Source: Butyrivibrio sp. (GTDB lineage Bacteria > Bacillota > Clostridia > Lachnospirales > Lachnospiraceae). From it: a stretch of DNA of 64,000 bases. Location of the stretch: NCBI GenBank assembly GCA_022486625.1, contig JAKVKH010000003.1, positions 62,001-126,000 of the forward strand, written 5' to 3'. Numbering within the stretch: the first letter of the stretch is position 1; every line of letters begins with the position of its first letter. The notes under the pieces are model-generated. The model made no database searches. It worked only from the letters and a program-made list of their open reading frames with translations, and was not told the origin of the DNA. This document shows, in pieces, positions 36,799 through 45,395 of the stretch. The position numbers and the translations under genes are program-made.

Positions 36799-37687
36799 CA
36801 GAATCAGATTATATATTTCGATAATGAATCAGGAACAGCTGACCGCACTCTGTGAATCGGAAATCAGACCGGAAGCGGTGTACCTGGATATGAATATGGT
36901 ACTTCCCATTCTGCAGGGAGACCGATTACCGGAGGAACTTGAGAGGTTAAGAAATGATGCGGTACACCTGCGCATAGCACTTCCGCATGTACTTCGGCAG
37001 GAGGATGCCCTTCCTTCTCAGGCAGATATGGAACTGGTCATTCAGAAAAGCACAGATGACGGCTTTGACGGCGTACTTGCACGAAATCTTGAAGAACTGG
37101 CATTTCTGACTGAGAGCGGCTATGAAGGCGCTGTACTGCTGGATTATGGCGTTTATATCTGGAATCACGGGGCAGAATCGTTTATACTGTATGATGAATC
37201 CGGAAAAAAACGATTTGATGCCTTTTCAATTCCTTACGAACTGAACGTTCATGAGATCCGTGACCTGGCAAAAAGAAAAGATCCGGATGTCCCGGCCGCG
37301 CTTTGCGTATATGGCAGGATTCCGATGATGATCAGTGCTTCATGTCTTCTGAAAACATCAGGGAAGTGCAGTGGAAAAAACGGACAGAATGCAGTGCAGA
37401 AGACACAGCTTGAAGATCGTATGTCACATCTGATGCCGGTGTCCTGTATATGCAGATACTGTTATAATGTGATCTGGAATCATCTGCCGTTGTCACTTCA
37501 CAGACAGATGGATGAAATCAGAAAGACAGACATTGCAAATATTTTCAGAATGGATTTTACGACTGAAGATAAGAAACAGACAGAAAATGTTCTTACATTC
37601 TGGAACGAAATCATACAAAAACGACAGATGGGGAACCCGCCGTACGAAGACTATACAACAGGTCATTTCAGGCGTGGTGTTGAATAA
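36788..37687 (+). CDS. U32-associated C-terminal domain protein
   Basis: A 299-residue protein resembling the C-terminal portion of long clostridial U32 proteins: VYGRIPMMISASCLLKTSGKC, then MPVSCICRYCYNVIWNHLPL, with four or more cysteines spaced like a metal site. In size it also parallels YrrN/TrhP1, partner of YrrO. ATG 36788 is chosen since it overlaps the upstream stop and begins the conserved part; an in-frame ATG at 36755 lies deep in the other gene. It probably functions together with the upstream protein. Confidence 0.8.
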   Translation: MKTDRIRLYISIMNQEQLTALCESEIRPEAVYLDMNMVLPILQGDRLPEELERLRNDAVHLRIALPHVLRQEDALPSQADMELVIQKSTDDGFDGVLARNLEELAFLTESGYEGAVLLDYGVYIWNHGAESFILYDESGKKRFDAFSIPYELNVHEIRDLAKRKDPDVPAALCVYGRIPMMISASCLLKTSGKCSGKNGQNAVQKTQLEDRMSHLMPVSCICRYCYNVIWNHLPLSLHRQMDEIRKTDIANIFRMDFTTEDKKQTENVLTFWNEIIQKRQMGNPPYEDYTTGHFRRGVE

Positions 37688-37690
37688 TCA

Positions 37691-39058
37691 ATGGAATTAT
37701 ATATAACAGAGCTTTCAAGATATCTGATATGTTTTCTGATGGCAGCCTATGCAGCTGTCTCTTTTCTGGTATTTGGCTTTAAGGATGAGGAAAGCCGCTC
37801 GCCGCTGTACATTTTTCAGAATATACTGATGCTTGCCATGCAGTTCTTCTGTTTCCTTCAGATTGAAACAAGGACAGGGCAGATCAGTTATCTGTTTTTC
37901 TATGCATTTCAGCTGATTGTACTGATGGCAACCATTATTCTGTTCCATCTGATGTATCCGGACGGAAATCGGCTGATCATCAATAACATGTGCCTGCTTC
38001 TGATGGTGGGAATGGTCATGCTGCTTCGAATTGATTCTGCCAAGGCAGTCCGGCAGTTTATAATAGCAGTCTGTTCTATCGTAATCGGTTTTCTGATTCC
38101 GCAGCTGATTTACAGATGGAAATTTCTGAAAAAATTCACATGGATTTATGCGATTACAGGTGTCTGTGCGCTGGCAGTTGTACTGATTCTGGGATCTGTA
38201 ACACATGGATCCAAGATTTCCTATTCAATTGCGGGGGTTACTTTTCAGCCTTCCGAGTTTGTAAAAATTCTGTTTGTCTTTTTCATGGCAGGGGCGCTTT
38301 ATGAATCGACATCTTTTCTGCAGATTTTGATTACAGGTGTATTTGCCGGTGCGCATGTCATAATTCTTGTGGCTTCAAAGGATCTGGGAAGCGCAGTGAT
38401 TTTCTTTGTGGTCTACATCTGCATGATTTTCGTGGCGACGGGCAATCCGTTTTATCTGTTTGCCGGGATGGCAGGCGGGGCCGGTGCATCGGTTGTGGCA
38501 TATCATATTTTTGCCCATGTTCAGGTACGTGTACAGGCATGGAGAGATCCGTGGAGTACGATCGATTCTACCGGATATCAGATTACGCAGTCACTGTTTG
38601 GAATCAGCAGCGGCGGATGGTTCGGCCTAGGGATATTTGGCGGTACACCGACCTCTATTCCTTACGTGGAAGATGATTTTATTTTTTCTGCAATAGCAGA
38701 AGAAATGGGCATTATTTTTGCAGTCTGTCTTGTTCTGGTATGCGTCAGTATTTTTCTGATGTTCATGTATCAGGCATATAAAATCCGTGATCTGTTCTAC
38801 AGGCTGATTGCATTCGGGTTTGGCGTGATGTATATTTTTCAGGTTTTTCTTACCGTAGGAGGCGGATGTAAATTTATTCCGCTGACGGGAGTAACGCTTC
38901 CGCTGGTAAGCTACGGAGGATCTTCCGTGCTTACAACAATCATGATGTTTACGATATTTGAAGGACTGTGTATGCTGCAGACAGAAGAGCAGAATGCAGC
39001 GATCATGCGCAGAAAGCGCCGGCGCAGAGAAAGCAGAGACAGTTATGAAGAAATATAA
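37691..39058 (+). CDS. FtsW/RodA/SpoVE family peptidoglycan polymerase
   Basis: A 455-residue SEDS protein with about ten membrane helices, polymerising lipid II into glycan strands. SEDS features are FQPSEFVKILFVFFMAG, VASKDLGSAVIFFVVYICM, SLFGISSGGWFGLGIFGG and the late FIPLTGVTLPLVSYGGSS. An extended N-terminal region of some 120 residues precedes the family core. The class B PBP gene overlaps its 3' end by 14 bases, the usual polymerase/transpeptidase pairing. Which process it serves (elongation, division or sporulation) cannot be decided here. Confidence 0.92.
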   Translation: MELYITELSRYLICFLMAAYAAVSFLVFGFKDEESRSPLYIFQNILMLAMQFFCFLQIETRTGQISYLFFYAFQLIVLMATIILFHLMYPDGNRLIINNMCLLLMVGMVMLLRIDSAKAVRQFIIAVCSIVIGFLIPQLIYRWKFLKKFTWIYAITGVCALAVVLILGSVTHGSKISYSIAGVTFQPSEFVKILFVFFMAGALYESTSFLQILITGVFAGAHVIILVASKDLGSAVIFFVVYICMIFVATGNPFYLFAGMAGGAGASVVAYHIFAHVQVRVQAWRDPWSTIDSTGYQITQSLFGISSGGWFGLGIFGGTPTSIPYVEDDFIFSAIAEEMGIIFAVCLVLVCVSIFLMFMYQAYKIRDLFYRLIAFGFGVMYIFQVFLTVGGGCKFIPLTGVTLPLVSYGGSSVLTTIMMFTIFEGLCMLQTEEQNAAIMRRKRRRRESRDSYEEI

Positions 39059-40637
39059 GGATGAGCCTGTCAGAAGAAGAGAAAGAGACAGATACAGAGA
39101 CAGAAACAGAGATTATGATGAGTATTCTGAAGATGACAGATATGATCAGGGCGAATACGAAGAACGAATGGATCGCTATGACAGGGTATATGAGGAACGA
39201 AGAAAAAGTTCCGGGAAAAAGAAAAAAGGCAGGAAGAAACCTTTTTCCATCGTGTTCCTTTCGATTCTGTTCACCTGTTTGCTGGGCAGTATGCTGTTCT
39301 ATGTCTGCGAGTATTCTGTTGTAAACAAGGAAAAACTGATAAATAACAGTTATAATGGCAGACAGCAGATCCTGCTGTCACAGAATACAAGAGGTTCCAT
39401 TATGGCATCTGATGGAACGGTGCTGGCGAAGACAGCAACAGATGCACAGGGAAATGAAGTCAGGCAGTATCCTTTCAGCAATGAATTTGCGCATGTTGTC
39501 GGATATGCATCACAGGGACGCGCGGGCGTTGAGGCAATGGCAAATTATTATCTGATCAATTCCAATGTTTCCATTGCAGAAAAGGCAAAAGATGATGCGG
39601 CGCAGCAGAAGTATCCGGGAGATAATGTGTATACAACGCTGAATACCAAACTGCAGGAAGTCGCCTATAAATCGCTTGGCGTTTACCGTGGCGCGGTGGT
39701 TGTATCTGATCCGAAAACAGGTGCGATTCTGGCTATGGTATCCAAGCCTGATTTTGATCCGAATGAAATTGATCAGGAATGGAAGACACTGGTAGCAGAT
39801 AAAGAAAATTCCGAGCTTTTAAACCGTGCGACGCAGGGACTGTATCCTCCGGGATCGACATTCAAGATAATGACTTCACTTGAGTATATCAGGGAGAATC
39901 CGGACACTTATCAGAATTACAGGTATAACTGTACCGGCTCTTTTACACATGGGCAGGATACAATCAAGTGCTTTCACGGGGAGCATCATGGTCAGCTTGA
40001 TTTCTTTGGCTCTTTTGCCAAATCCTGCAATTCTTCTTATGCCAATATCAGTATGACGCTGGACAGAAGCAGTTTCAAAAAGACTCTGACAGAACTGATG
40101 TTTAACTCAGCGCTGCCGCTGGAAATGAATTACAGTAAAAGCGTGGCCATTTCCGAACCCTCAACATCCGATTCCGATATCATGCAACTGGCAATCGGAC
40201 AGGGGACAACGGCAATGACACCGATACATCTGAATATGATTACCTGTGCTGTTGCAAATGGCGGTGATCTGATGAAGCCATATCTGATTGATCATGTACA
40301 GACAGCAACAGGAAAGATGGTCAGACAGTTTGACGCGGAAGAGTATAAGAGACTGATGACGCAGAATGAAGCATCAATTCTGACGGAGATGATGAAGGGT
40401 GTTGTACAAAGCGGTACAGCCACGAAACTAAAGGGATTATCCTATACGGCAGCCGGGAAAACGGGGTCTGCAGAATACAGCAATCTGACTTCTGATTCGC
40501 ATGCCTGGTTTACCGGCTTTGCACCTGCAGAGGATCCGAAGATCTGTGTGACGATTATTATTGAAAAAGCCGGTTCAGGCGGTGAATATGCAGTTCCGAT
40601 CGCAAAACGAATTTTTGATGCGTATTTTGGAGCATAA
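39045..40637 (+). CDS. Class B penicillin-binding protein (transpeptidase)
   Basis: A 530-residue D,D-transpeptidase that cross-links peptidoglycan made by the SEDS partner. It has a cytoplasmic N-tail of about 65 residues, unusually dense in Arg, Asp, Tyr and Glu (RRRERDRYRDRNRDYDEY), then a membrane helix near 68-90. The catalytic motifs are STFK at 271-274, SCN at 327-329 and KTG at 472-474. There is no glycosyltransferase domain. ATG 39045 lies within the end of the SEDS gene. It resembles the PbpA branch more than MrdA in length. Confidence 0.93.
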   Translation: MKKYKDEPVRRRERDRYRDRNRDYDEYSEDDRYDQGEYEERMDRYDRVYEERRKSSGKKKKGRKKPFSIVFLSILFTCLLGSMLFYVCEYSVVNKEKLINNSYNGRQQILLSQNTRGSIMASDGTVLAKTATDAQGNEVRQYPFSNEFAHVVGYASQGRAGVEAMANYYLINSNVSIAEKAKDDAAQQKYPGDNVYTTLNTKLQEVAYKSLGVYRGAVVVSDPKTGAILAMVSKPDFDPNEIDQEWKTLVADKENSELLNRATQGLYPPGSTFKIMTSLEYIRENPDTYQNYRYNCTGSFTHGQDTIKCFHGEHHGQLDFFGSFAKSCNSSYANISMTLDRSSFKKTLTELMFNSALPLEMNYSKSVAISEPSTSDSDIMQLAIGQGTTAMTPIHLNMITCAVANGGDLMKPYLIDHVQTATGKMVRQFDAEEYKRLMTQNEASILTEMMKGVVQSGTATKLKGLSYTAAGKTGSAEYSNLTSDSHAWFTGFAPAEDPKICVTIIIEKAGSGGEYAVPIAKRIFDAYFGA

Positions 40638-40640
40638 TTT

Positions 40641-41705
40641 TCAGTATACGGAATCAATCGTAACATTTGGCAGGGTGGAAAGATCAATCAGTGTGTCATT
40701 GTTGTCAAGCAGCTTTACCATCGGACGCGAAAGCGCACGTTCATTGATCAGGATGACTTCGGCATTCATGCCGTTGCTCAGATGTACATTCATACCCAGT
40801 TGAGACTGAGCAATATGAGACAGAATCGGTTTAAGGAGGGATGAGGCATAGCGCTCAAATCCCTCTTTTTCATAGTTTGCAATGACCTGAAAAGGATTCA
40901 GCTGCGGGCGATATGCACGATAGGAAGTCATGGCTTCATAGGTATCTATGATGGCGATGATTTTGGCATAATGGTCGATTTCGTCATCCTTAAGTCCGGA
41001 CGGATAGCCGGAACCGTCCATTCGCTCATGGTGCATCAGTGCAGTTCTGGCAATATGAGAATTCCAGGGAAGCATGCGGAGTATTTCGTAACCCTTTGTG
41101 GTGTGCTGCTTGACCAGATTATATTCTTCGGGTGTCAGACGGCCGGGTTTCCACAGCAGATTGTAAGGAAGCCACAGCTTACCGATATCGTATACGAAGG
41201 CACATTTGATCAGCAGGGTAATATCCTCTGACGGAAGTGAGAGCCATGTACCGAAAACGCCGGCAACCAGTGCGGAATTGAGACAGTGCGCATGAGTCAT
41301 ATCGTCATTTCCGGGCAGCATGTTATACAGATAGTCCAGCAGCTGTTCGCCTGTAGAGGCGCAGATGATAATGTTATGATATACCCGCATCAGATTGTCC
41401 ATATTAATGGGTTCCTGATTCATGACATAGTTTACCATATAGGTTTTATAGACGGGAAAAAGCTTCTGATAATTGGATTCGAATTTTTTAAAGCCTTCAC
41501 TGAGTCGAACTTTTTCAAAATGCGTGGTGGCAAAGTCGATTTCTTCTTTGACAGAGACCACCAGGATGGAATGACGTGCCAGTTTTTCAATGGTGGAATC
41601 GGTAATTTTGGTATTTGCAGGAACAATAACTTCATTTTTGTAGCTCAGAACGTCCTGCGCAATGACCATTCCGGGTTTCAGCTCCATCCGTGCAATGCTT
41701 TTCAT
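40641..41705 (-). CDS. HD-GYP domain protein, degenerate active site
   Basis: A 354-residue protein: an N-terminal region of about 120 residues without a clear receiver or PAS domain, then an HD-GYP domain, the cyclic di-GMP phosphodiesterase fold. HHERMDGSGYPSGL (225-238) and QHTTKG (200-205) are present. The defining HD pair, however, is Tyr172-Asp173 (FVYDIGKLWLP where HDIGK is normal), so one metal ligand is lost. It may bind cyclic di-GMP without cutting it. GAGGGG precedes the ATG. The gene is convergent with the PBP gene, three bases between stops. Confidence 0.9.
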   Translation of the reverse strand: MKSIARMELKPGMVIAQDVLSYKNEVIVPANTKITDSTIEKLARHSILVVSVKEEIDFATTHFEKVRLSEGFKKFESNYQKLFPVYKTYMVNYVMNQEPINMDNLMRVYHNIIICASTGEQLLDYLYNMLPGNDDMTHAHCLNSALVAGVFGTWLSLPSEDITLLIKCAFVYDIGKLWLPYNLLWKPGRLTPEEYNLVKQHTTKGYEILRMLPWNSHIARTALMHHERMDGSGYPSGLKDDEIDHYAKIIAIIDTYEAMTSYRAYRPQLNPFQVIANYEKEGFERYASSLLKPILSHIAQSQLGMNVHLSNGMNAEVILINERALSRPMVKLLDNNDTLIDLSTLPNVTIDSVY

Positions 41706-41741
41706 ACAGTTTCCCCTCTTTTGAAGAATTATATGTTATAA

Positions 41742-41818
41742 TTAGATTCAGCTGAAAAGTCAGTTGAATCTAAACGAGGATTGCTTCGCAACCTCGGCAG
41801 AACAGGTTTAATCTGTTC
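41742..41818. repeat. Three consecutive hairpins in an intergenic region
   Basis: Hairpin 1: TTAGATTCAGCTGA (41742-41755) with TCAGTTGAATCTAA (41760-41773). Hairpin 2: CGAGGATTGC (41775-41784) with GCAACCTCG (41788-41796), one bulged A. Hairpin 3: GAACAG (41800-41805) with CTGTTC (41813-41818). They lie between divergent genes and could be leader RNA, a small RNA or protein sites. Confidence 0.6.
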
Positions 41819-41873
41819 ATAGATACATTTTAACACAGTTGCGGGCGGCATTATATCAAATTGAGATAAGTGA

Positions 41874-42206
41874 ATGAAAAATAATGGATTTTGCAGATTT
41901 TATAAAAATTTATATGTCGGCGAATCAATAAGACATCCGGGGCGTGTCCGGTGGAAACTGGTACATGGAGCAGGGCAGTTTACTGTATTCTGTATTACCA
42001 GGGCACAGACAGAGGCAGATCAGCTGGATATCCAGCATTGCGCATTTTTGAAGCAGCCATGGTACAGAGAACATCCGGCATTTGTATACGGAATTGCCGG
42101 GAGTTATGAAGAGGCCGTGGATCTTGTTCTGAAAATATCGGATGAAGCCATAGGGTATGGACTTCCGGGGCAGCTTCGAGCGTATCTGGACAGAAACGTG
42201 CAGTAA
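41874..42206 (+). CDS. Small conserved-looking hypothetical protein
   Basis: A 110-residue soluble protein without recognised family. It is rich in aromatic and basic residues (FCRFYKNLYVG, RVRWKLVHG) and continues with a helical end (YEEAVDLVLKISDEAIGYG). The codon pattern and the close spacing to the DUF2953 gene (36 bases) support it being real. The ribosome site is weak (GAGATAAG). Confidence 0.65.
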   Translation: MKNNGFCRFYKNLYVGESIRHPGRVRWKLVHGAGQFTVFCITRAQTEADQLDIQHCAFLKQPWYREHPAFVYGIAGSYEEAVDLVLKISDEAIGYGLPGQLRAYLDRNVQ

Positions 42207-42242
42207 ATGCAGTAAAATAAACGAGGAGCAGAATAAGAGGGA

Positions 42243-43352
42243 ATGCTGACTGTTGTTCTTACGATACTTAAAATCATAGGAATGGTTCTTCTTTGGATCA
42301 TTGGAATTGTTCTGGTTCTTTTGCTGCTGATCCTGTTTGTGCCGATTCGTTATCATGCCGACCTGAACCTTCCGCAGAAGGATCTGTCCGGCGGAATTGA
42401 TACGCACTTTACGGATGAGATAACTGCAGATGCCGGGTTCAGTTTCCTGCTTCACCTGATCAGAGGCAGAATTGTTTATCCGCAGGCACCACAGTTTACA
42501 GTAAAGGTCCTTTTTTTTACTGTTTTTCCCCATAAGAAAAAATCCGAAGGAAGAAAAGCAGATAAAAAAGAAGAAAACAGGACAGAAAAAAACACAGAAA
42601 AAGATGTAAATACAGACTCTGAAATTAAGACTGAAAAATCGGCACAGGGCAGATCTGAAAGGGAAGCAGAACCCGGAAGCGATGAAGAGTGGATTTCGCC
42701 GGAAAAAGAAGAAAATACAGGCAATAAAGGACACGGGGAAGATGCTGCTGCATCATCAGAGCAGCAAAGTGCGAACTGGGAAGGGTACAGAGCGGCAATA
42801 CCACCTGAAGAGGAAAAAAATGAGGGCGCAGCTTCTGAAGATGATGCAGAACAGGAAGAAACAAAAAGTTCTGTACATGGTTTTATATGCAAATGCCGTG
42901 AAATCCTGCAGCGCATCATAAACTTTCTGAAAACTCAACAAAATGTGCTTAAAAAAACCGGGTATACAATATCTCGTATTTGTGGTAAGATATCAATGAT
43001 CAAAGAAACGCTGGAAAGTAATACATTTCAGCGTGCATGGAAAGTGGCTTCAGGACAGCTTTTAAAGGTCTGGAAGCGGCTCCGCCCGGGGAAATGTGAC
43101 ATAGATCTTGTTTATGGCACAGAGGATCCGGCATTGACAGCACAGATATTGGGAATATATGGAATCATGTATCCGTTTCTTCCGGATGGCGTCAGCGTAA
43201 ATGCTGTATTTGACGCAGCCGTAATCGGATGCACCGCAAAGGTCCGGGGCAGTATTACTGTGTTCAGACTTTTATGGTGCGCGGGTATGATATATTTTAA
43301 TAAAGACATCAGGAGAGTATATAAAAGATTTCGCAGGATAATGGCGAAATAG
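42243..43352 (+). CDS. DUF2953 membrane protein
   Basis: A 369-residue protein with an N-terminal membrane stretch (ILKIIGMVLLWIIGIVLVLL) followed by the DUF2953 start (FVPIRYHADLNL). A highly charged Glu/Lys-rich low-complexity insert spans about residues 98-215. The conserved C-terminal part (GTEDPALTAQILGIYGIMYP) follows. Members (YtfI type) sit beside gerW in spore formers, as here, and are implicated in sporulation, although the biochemical role is unknown. gerW starts 31 bases later. Confidence 0.87.
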   Translation: MLTVVLTILKIIGMVLLWIIGIVLVLLLLILFVPIRYHADLNLPQKDLSGGIDTHFTDEITADAGFSFLLHLIRGRIVYPQAPQFTVKVLFFTVFPHKKKSEGRKADKKEENRTEKNTEKDVNTDSEIKTEKSAQGRSEREAEPGSDEEWISPEKEENTGNKGHGEDAAASSEQQSANWEGYRAAIPPEEEKNEGAASEDDAEQEETKSSVHGFICKCREILQRIINFLKTQQNVLKKTGYTISRICGKISMIKETLESNTFQRAWKVASGQLLKVWKRLRPGKCDIDLVYGTEDPALTAQILGIYGIMYPFLPDGVSVNAVFDAAVIGCTAKVRGSITVFRLLWCAGMIYFNKDIRRVYKRFRRIMAK

Positions 43353-43383
43353 GGCTATATACAAGCGAAAGGCGGAGAAGATC

Positions 43384-43785
43384 ATGGGAGAAAATAATTT
43401 TTCCGGAGTTGTGGAATCTCTGATGAAGGGAATGAATACAATTCTGTCAACAAAGACAGTTGTCGGTGAGGCAACTAAAATTGGAGATACAATAATATTA
43501 CCGCTTGTAGATGTTTCTTTCGGCGTGGGAGCAGGGGCAAAAAACGCTGACAAGAAGGACGGCGGTGCAGGCGGCTTTGGGGCAAGGATGTCTCCAAGCG
43601 CGGTTCTGGTCATCAAAAACGGTTCTACGAAGCTTGTTAATATCAAGAATCAGGATGCTGTAACCAAAATTCTTGATCTGGTACCTGATGTAGTAGATAA
43701 ATTCACAAGCAAGAAGCAGAACATGATGGATGATGATGCTGCTGTTGATATTGCTTTTCCGGACAAGGATGACGACGAAAAGTGA
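43384..43785 (+). CDS. GerW (YtfJ) family sporulation protein
   Basis: A 133-residue GerW-family protein. Family features are VVESLMKGMNTILSTKTVVG, PLVDVSFGVGAGA, and SPSAVLVIKNG. In Bacillus the family is needed for spore germination. Presence beside DUF2953 suggests the organism sporulates or descends from sporulating ancestors, although non-spore-forming Lachnospiraceae also keep the gene. GCGGAG lies before the ATG. Confidence 0.9.
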   Translation: MGENNFSGVVESLMKGMNTILSTKTVVGEATKIGDTIILPLVDVSFGVGAGAKNADKKDGGAGGFGARMSPSAVLVIKNGSTKLVNIKNQDAVTKILDLVPDVVDKFTSKKQNMMDDDAAVDIAFPDKDDDEK

Positions 43786-43806
43786 TGCCCGTCGGGGGAC
43801 AGATCC

Positions 43807-44343
43807 ATGGAAAAAAATTTCAGCAAGGAAGATATCATCAAGAACGGAGACTCGGATGAACTGTATGAACTGAGACTGTGGCTTTTTAAGGAAAGCTGCA
43901 GGCTTGAAAATCAGGAGAGTTCACTGGATGATCGCTTTATGAGGCTGGAGGCGGAAGAAAAAAAATTCCGCGAAGAAGCTGCGGCAATGAAGAAGGATAT
44001 TGCGCATCAGGAAAGTAAACTCAGACAGGATGCAGCGTTCTTCGATCAGAAGCTGACGATTCTGCGTAAGGGCTATGATGATCTCAATGAAGATCGCAAA
44101 AAACTGGAGCAGGAGCGTGAACGGCTTTCGCAGGAGAAAAAGTATACAACAGAAGCAATGTATGAAGGCTCTGAAATTCTGTTTAAAGGAGTTCACAGCC
44201 AGCTCGCACTGAAGAAACGGTATAAGGATCTGATGAAGATCTATCACCCGGATAATCTGTGTGGGGATCGTGATGTAGTTCAGCTGATCAATGCAGAGTA
44301 TGCAAGCTTAAGCCGCGAGATGGATATGAGTATGAAGGCATAA
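43807..44343 (+). CDS. Coiled-coil protein with C-terminal J-like domain
   Basis: A 178-residue protein. Residues 30-115 form a long charged coiled coil (EEKKFREEAAAMKKDIAHQE onward). The last 45 residues resemble the HPD core of a DnaJ domain (LKKRYKDLMKIYHPDNLCGD, then LINAEYASLSREM). The HPD triplet that stimulates Hsp70 is intact, yet the domain is at the C-terminus, unlike classic DnaJ. GGGGGAC precedes the ATG, 21 bases after gerW. An Hsp70 co-factor role is inferred. Confidence 0.8.
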   Translation: MEKNFSKEDIIKNGDSDELYELRLWLFKESCRLENQESSLDDRFMRLEAEEKKFREEAAAMKKDIAHQESKLRQDAAFFDQKLTILRKGYDDLNEDRKKLEQERERLSQEKKYTTEAMYEGSEILFKGVHSQLALKKRYKDLMKIYHPDNLCGDRDVVQLINAEYASLSREMDMSMKA

Positions 44344-44431
44344 ACATGCATATTTAAAACGGTGTGCGAAGAGCAGACAGGTAATGGAGTATGTTTGAGA
44401 TTTATATGTAAGCTTTTTATGATTTTCTGGG

Positions 44432-44481
44432 TACCACAGGATAACCGAAGGAGTGGAGATGGTTATTCTGTGGTATTTTTT
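44432..44481 (+). terminator. Intrinsic terminator after the GerW/J-domain unit
   Basis: TACCACAGGATAACC (44432-44446) pairs with GGTTATTCTGTGGTA (44461-44475), followed by six T. Confidence 0.9.
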
Positions 44482-44528
44482 GTTACAAATGTATCATGTC
44501 ATTTATACGGCATATCATTTTGGCTGTA

Positions 44529-44556
44529 CAAAAAAAGCACTGCATTTCTGCAGTGC
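44529..44556 (-). terminator. Intrinsic terminator of rpmB
   Basis: Read on the minus strand, GCACTGCA-GAAA-TGCAGTGC (44556 to 44537) is followed by a T-run (44536-44529), about 18 bases after the rpmB stop. Confidence 0.9.
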
Positions 44557-44573
44557 CTCTCAGGTGTTTGTCA

Positions 44574-44759
44574 TTAAGCTCTTTCTACTAATTTAGATCT
44601 CATGCAACTTGTACAAACATTCATTCTTCTTGTCTCACCGTTAATCTTAACAGCAACACGCTGAACATTTGAATTCCAAGCTCTGTTAGATCTTCTATGA
44701 GAATGGCTTACGTTGTTACCGAAATGAACGCCTTTGCCACAAACTTCACATTTAGCCAT
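44574..44759 (-). CDS. rpmB: Ribosomal protein L28
   Basis: A 61-residue protein of the large ribosomal subunit. The four-cysteine zinc-ribbon form is seen: CEVCGKG near the N-terminus and CTSC near the C-terminus, with the family core NNVSHSHRRSNRAWNSNVQR. AAGGAGG precedes the ATG. It is divergent from the Asp23/FakA unit, the arrangement known around rpmB in Bacillus and its relatives. Confidence 0.97.
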   Translation of the reverse strand: MAKCEVCGKGVHFGNNVSHSHRRSNRAWNSNVQRVAVKINGETRRMNVCTSCMRSKLVERA

Positions 44760-44834
44760 TTTGACACCTCCTTATAAGCCATGTTTTCTAATCAGATACC
44801 TGTTGCTGACCTATAATTTGTCCGCAACAGTGAT

Positions 44835-44863
44835 ATATTATCAGAAACAATGAAAGAATGCAA
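44835..44863 (-). promoter_or_regulatory. Predicted sigma-A promoter of rpmB
   Basis: On the minus strand TTGCAT (44858-44863) and TAATAT (44835-44840) are 17 bases apart, giving a leader of about 70 bases. A TATAAT at 44909-44914 on the plus strand may serve the divergent Asp23 gene, but no good -35 was seen for it. Confidence 0.65.
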
Positions 44864-45005
44864 GAGAAAGTTTTGAAATTAGAGGTTTATTTTTTTTAAT
44901 GCAGAGCTTATAATAACCTATATATGCGAAAACTCAAGAAGGGCAGACCACGCACGTTTTTTCGTGCGAATGAAAGGCTGCACGCTTCGGAAAGGCATGG
45001 AGAAT

Positions 45006-45368
45006 ATGAAAGCTTCTTCTATGAATACACATATGGGCAGCATATCCATAGACAGCGAAGTTATTGCACAGTATGCAGGCGCTGTTGCCATGGAATGTTT
45101 CGGCATCGTAGGAATGGCAAATGTAAGTATGAAGGATGGTCTTGTCAACCTTCTCAAAATGGACAATATGACAAAGGGGATCAATGTGGTAGTCAATCCC
45201 AACCATAAACTTGTTCTTGATTTTCATGTGATTGTATCTTACGGAGTCAGCATTTCTGCAGTAGCAGATAATCTGATTGACAATGTTAAATACAAGGTGG
45301 AGGAATTCACCGGTCTGGAAATTGAGAAAATAAATATTTATGTCGAGGGCGTTCGGGTCATTGACTGA
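45006..45368 (+). CDS. Asp23/Gls24 family protein (YloU-type)
   Basis: A 120-residue small envelope-stress family protein. The core reads MGSISIDSEVIAQYAGAVAM, then ECFGIVGMANVS, followed by a VSYGVSISAVADNL segment, typical of YloU. ATG 45006 is preferred because the family normally starts here and GGAAAGG lies 11 bases ahead; an in-frame ATG at 44997 and a GTG at 44964 are alternatives. The neighbour fakA starts 27 bases downstream, a conserved pairing. Confidence 0.9.
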   Translation: MKASSMNTHMGSISIDSEVIAQYAGAVAMECFGIVGMANVSMKDGLVNLLKMDNMTKGINVVVNPNHKLVLDFHVIVSYGVSISAVADNLIDNVKYKVEEFTGLEIEKINIYVEGVRVID

Positions 45369-45395
45369 TATTACCGAACTTAGGAGGACTTTACG

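Noticed and set aside
44362-44577. 71-codon plus-strand frame between the J-domain gene and rpmB
   Set aside because: It runs through two terminators, has no ribosome site and an unconvincing composition; treated as non-coding.
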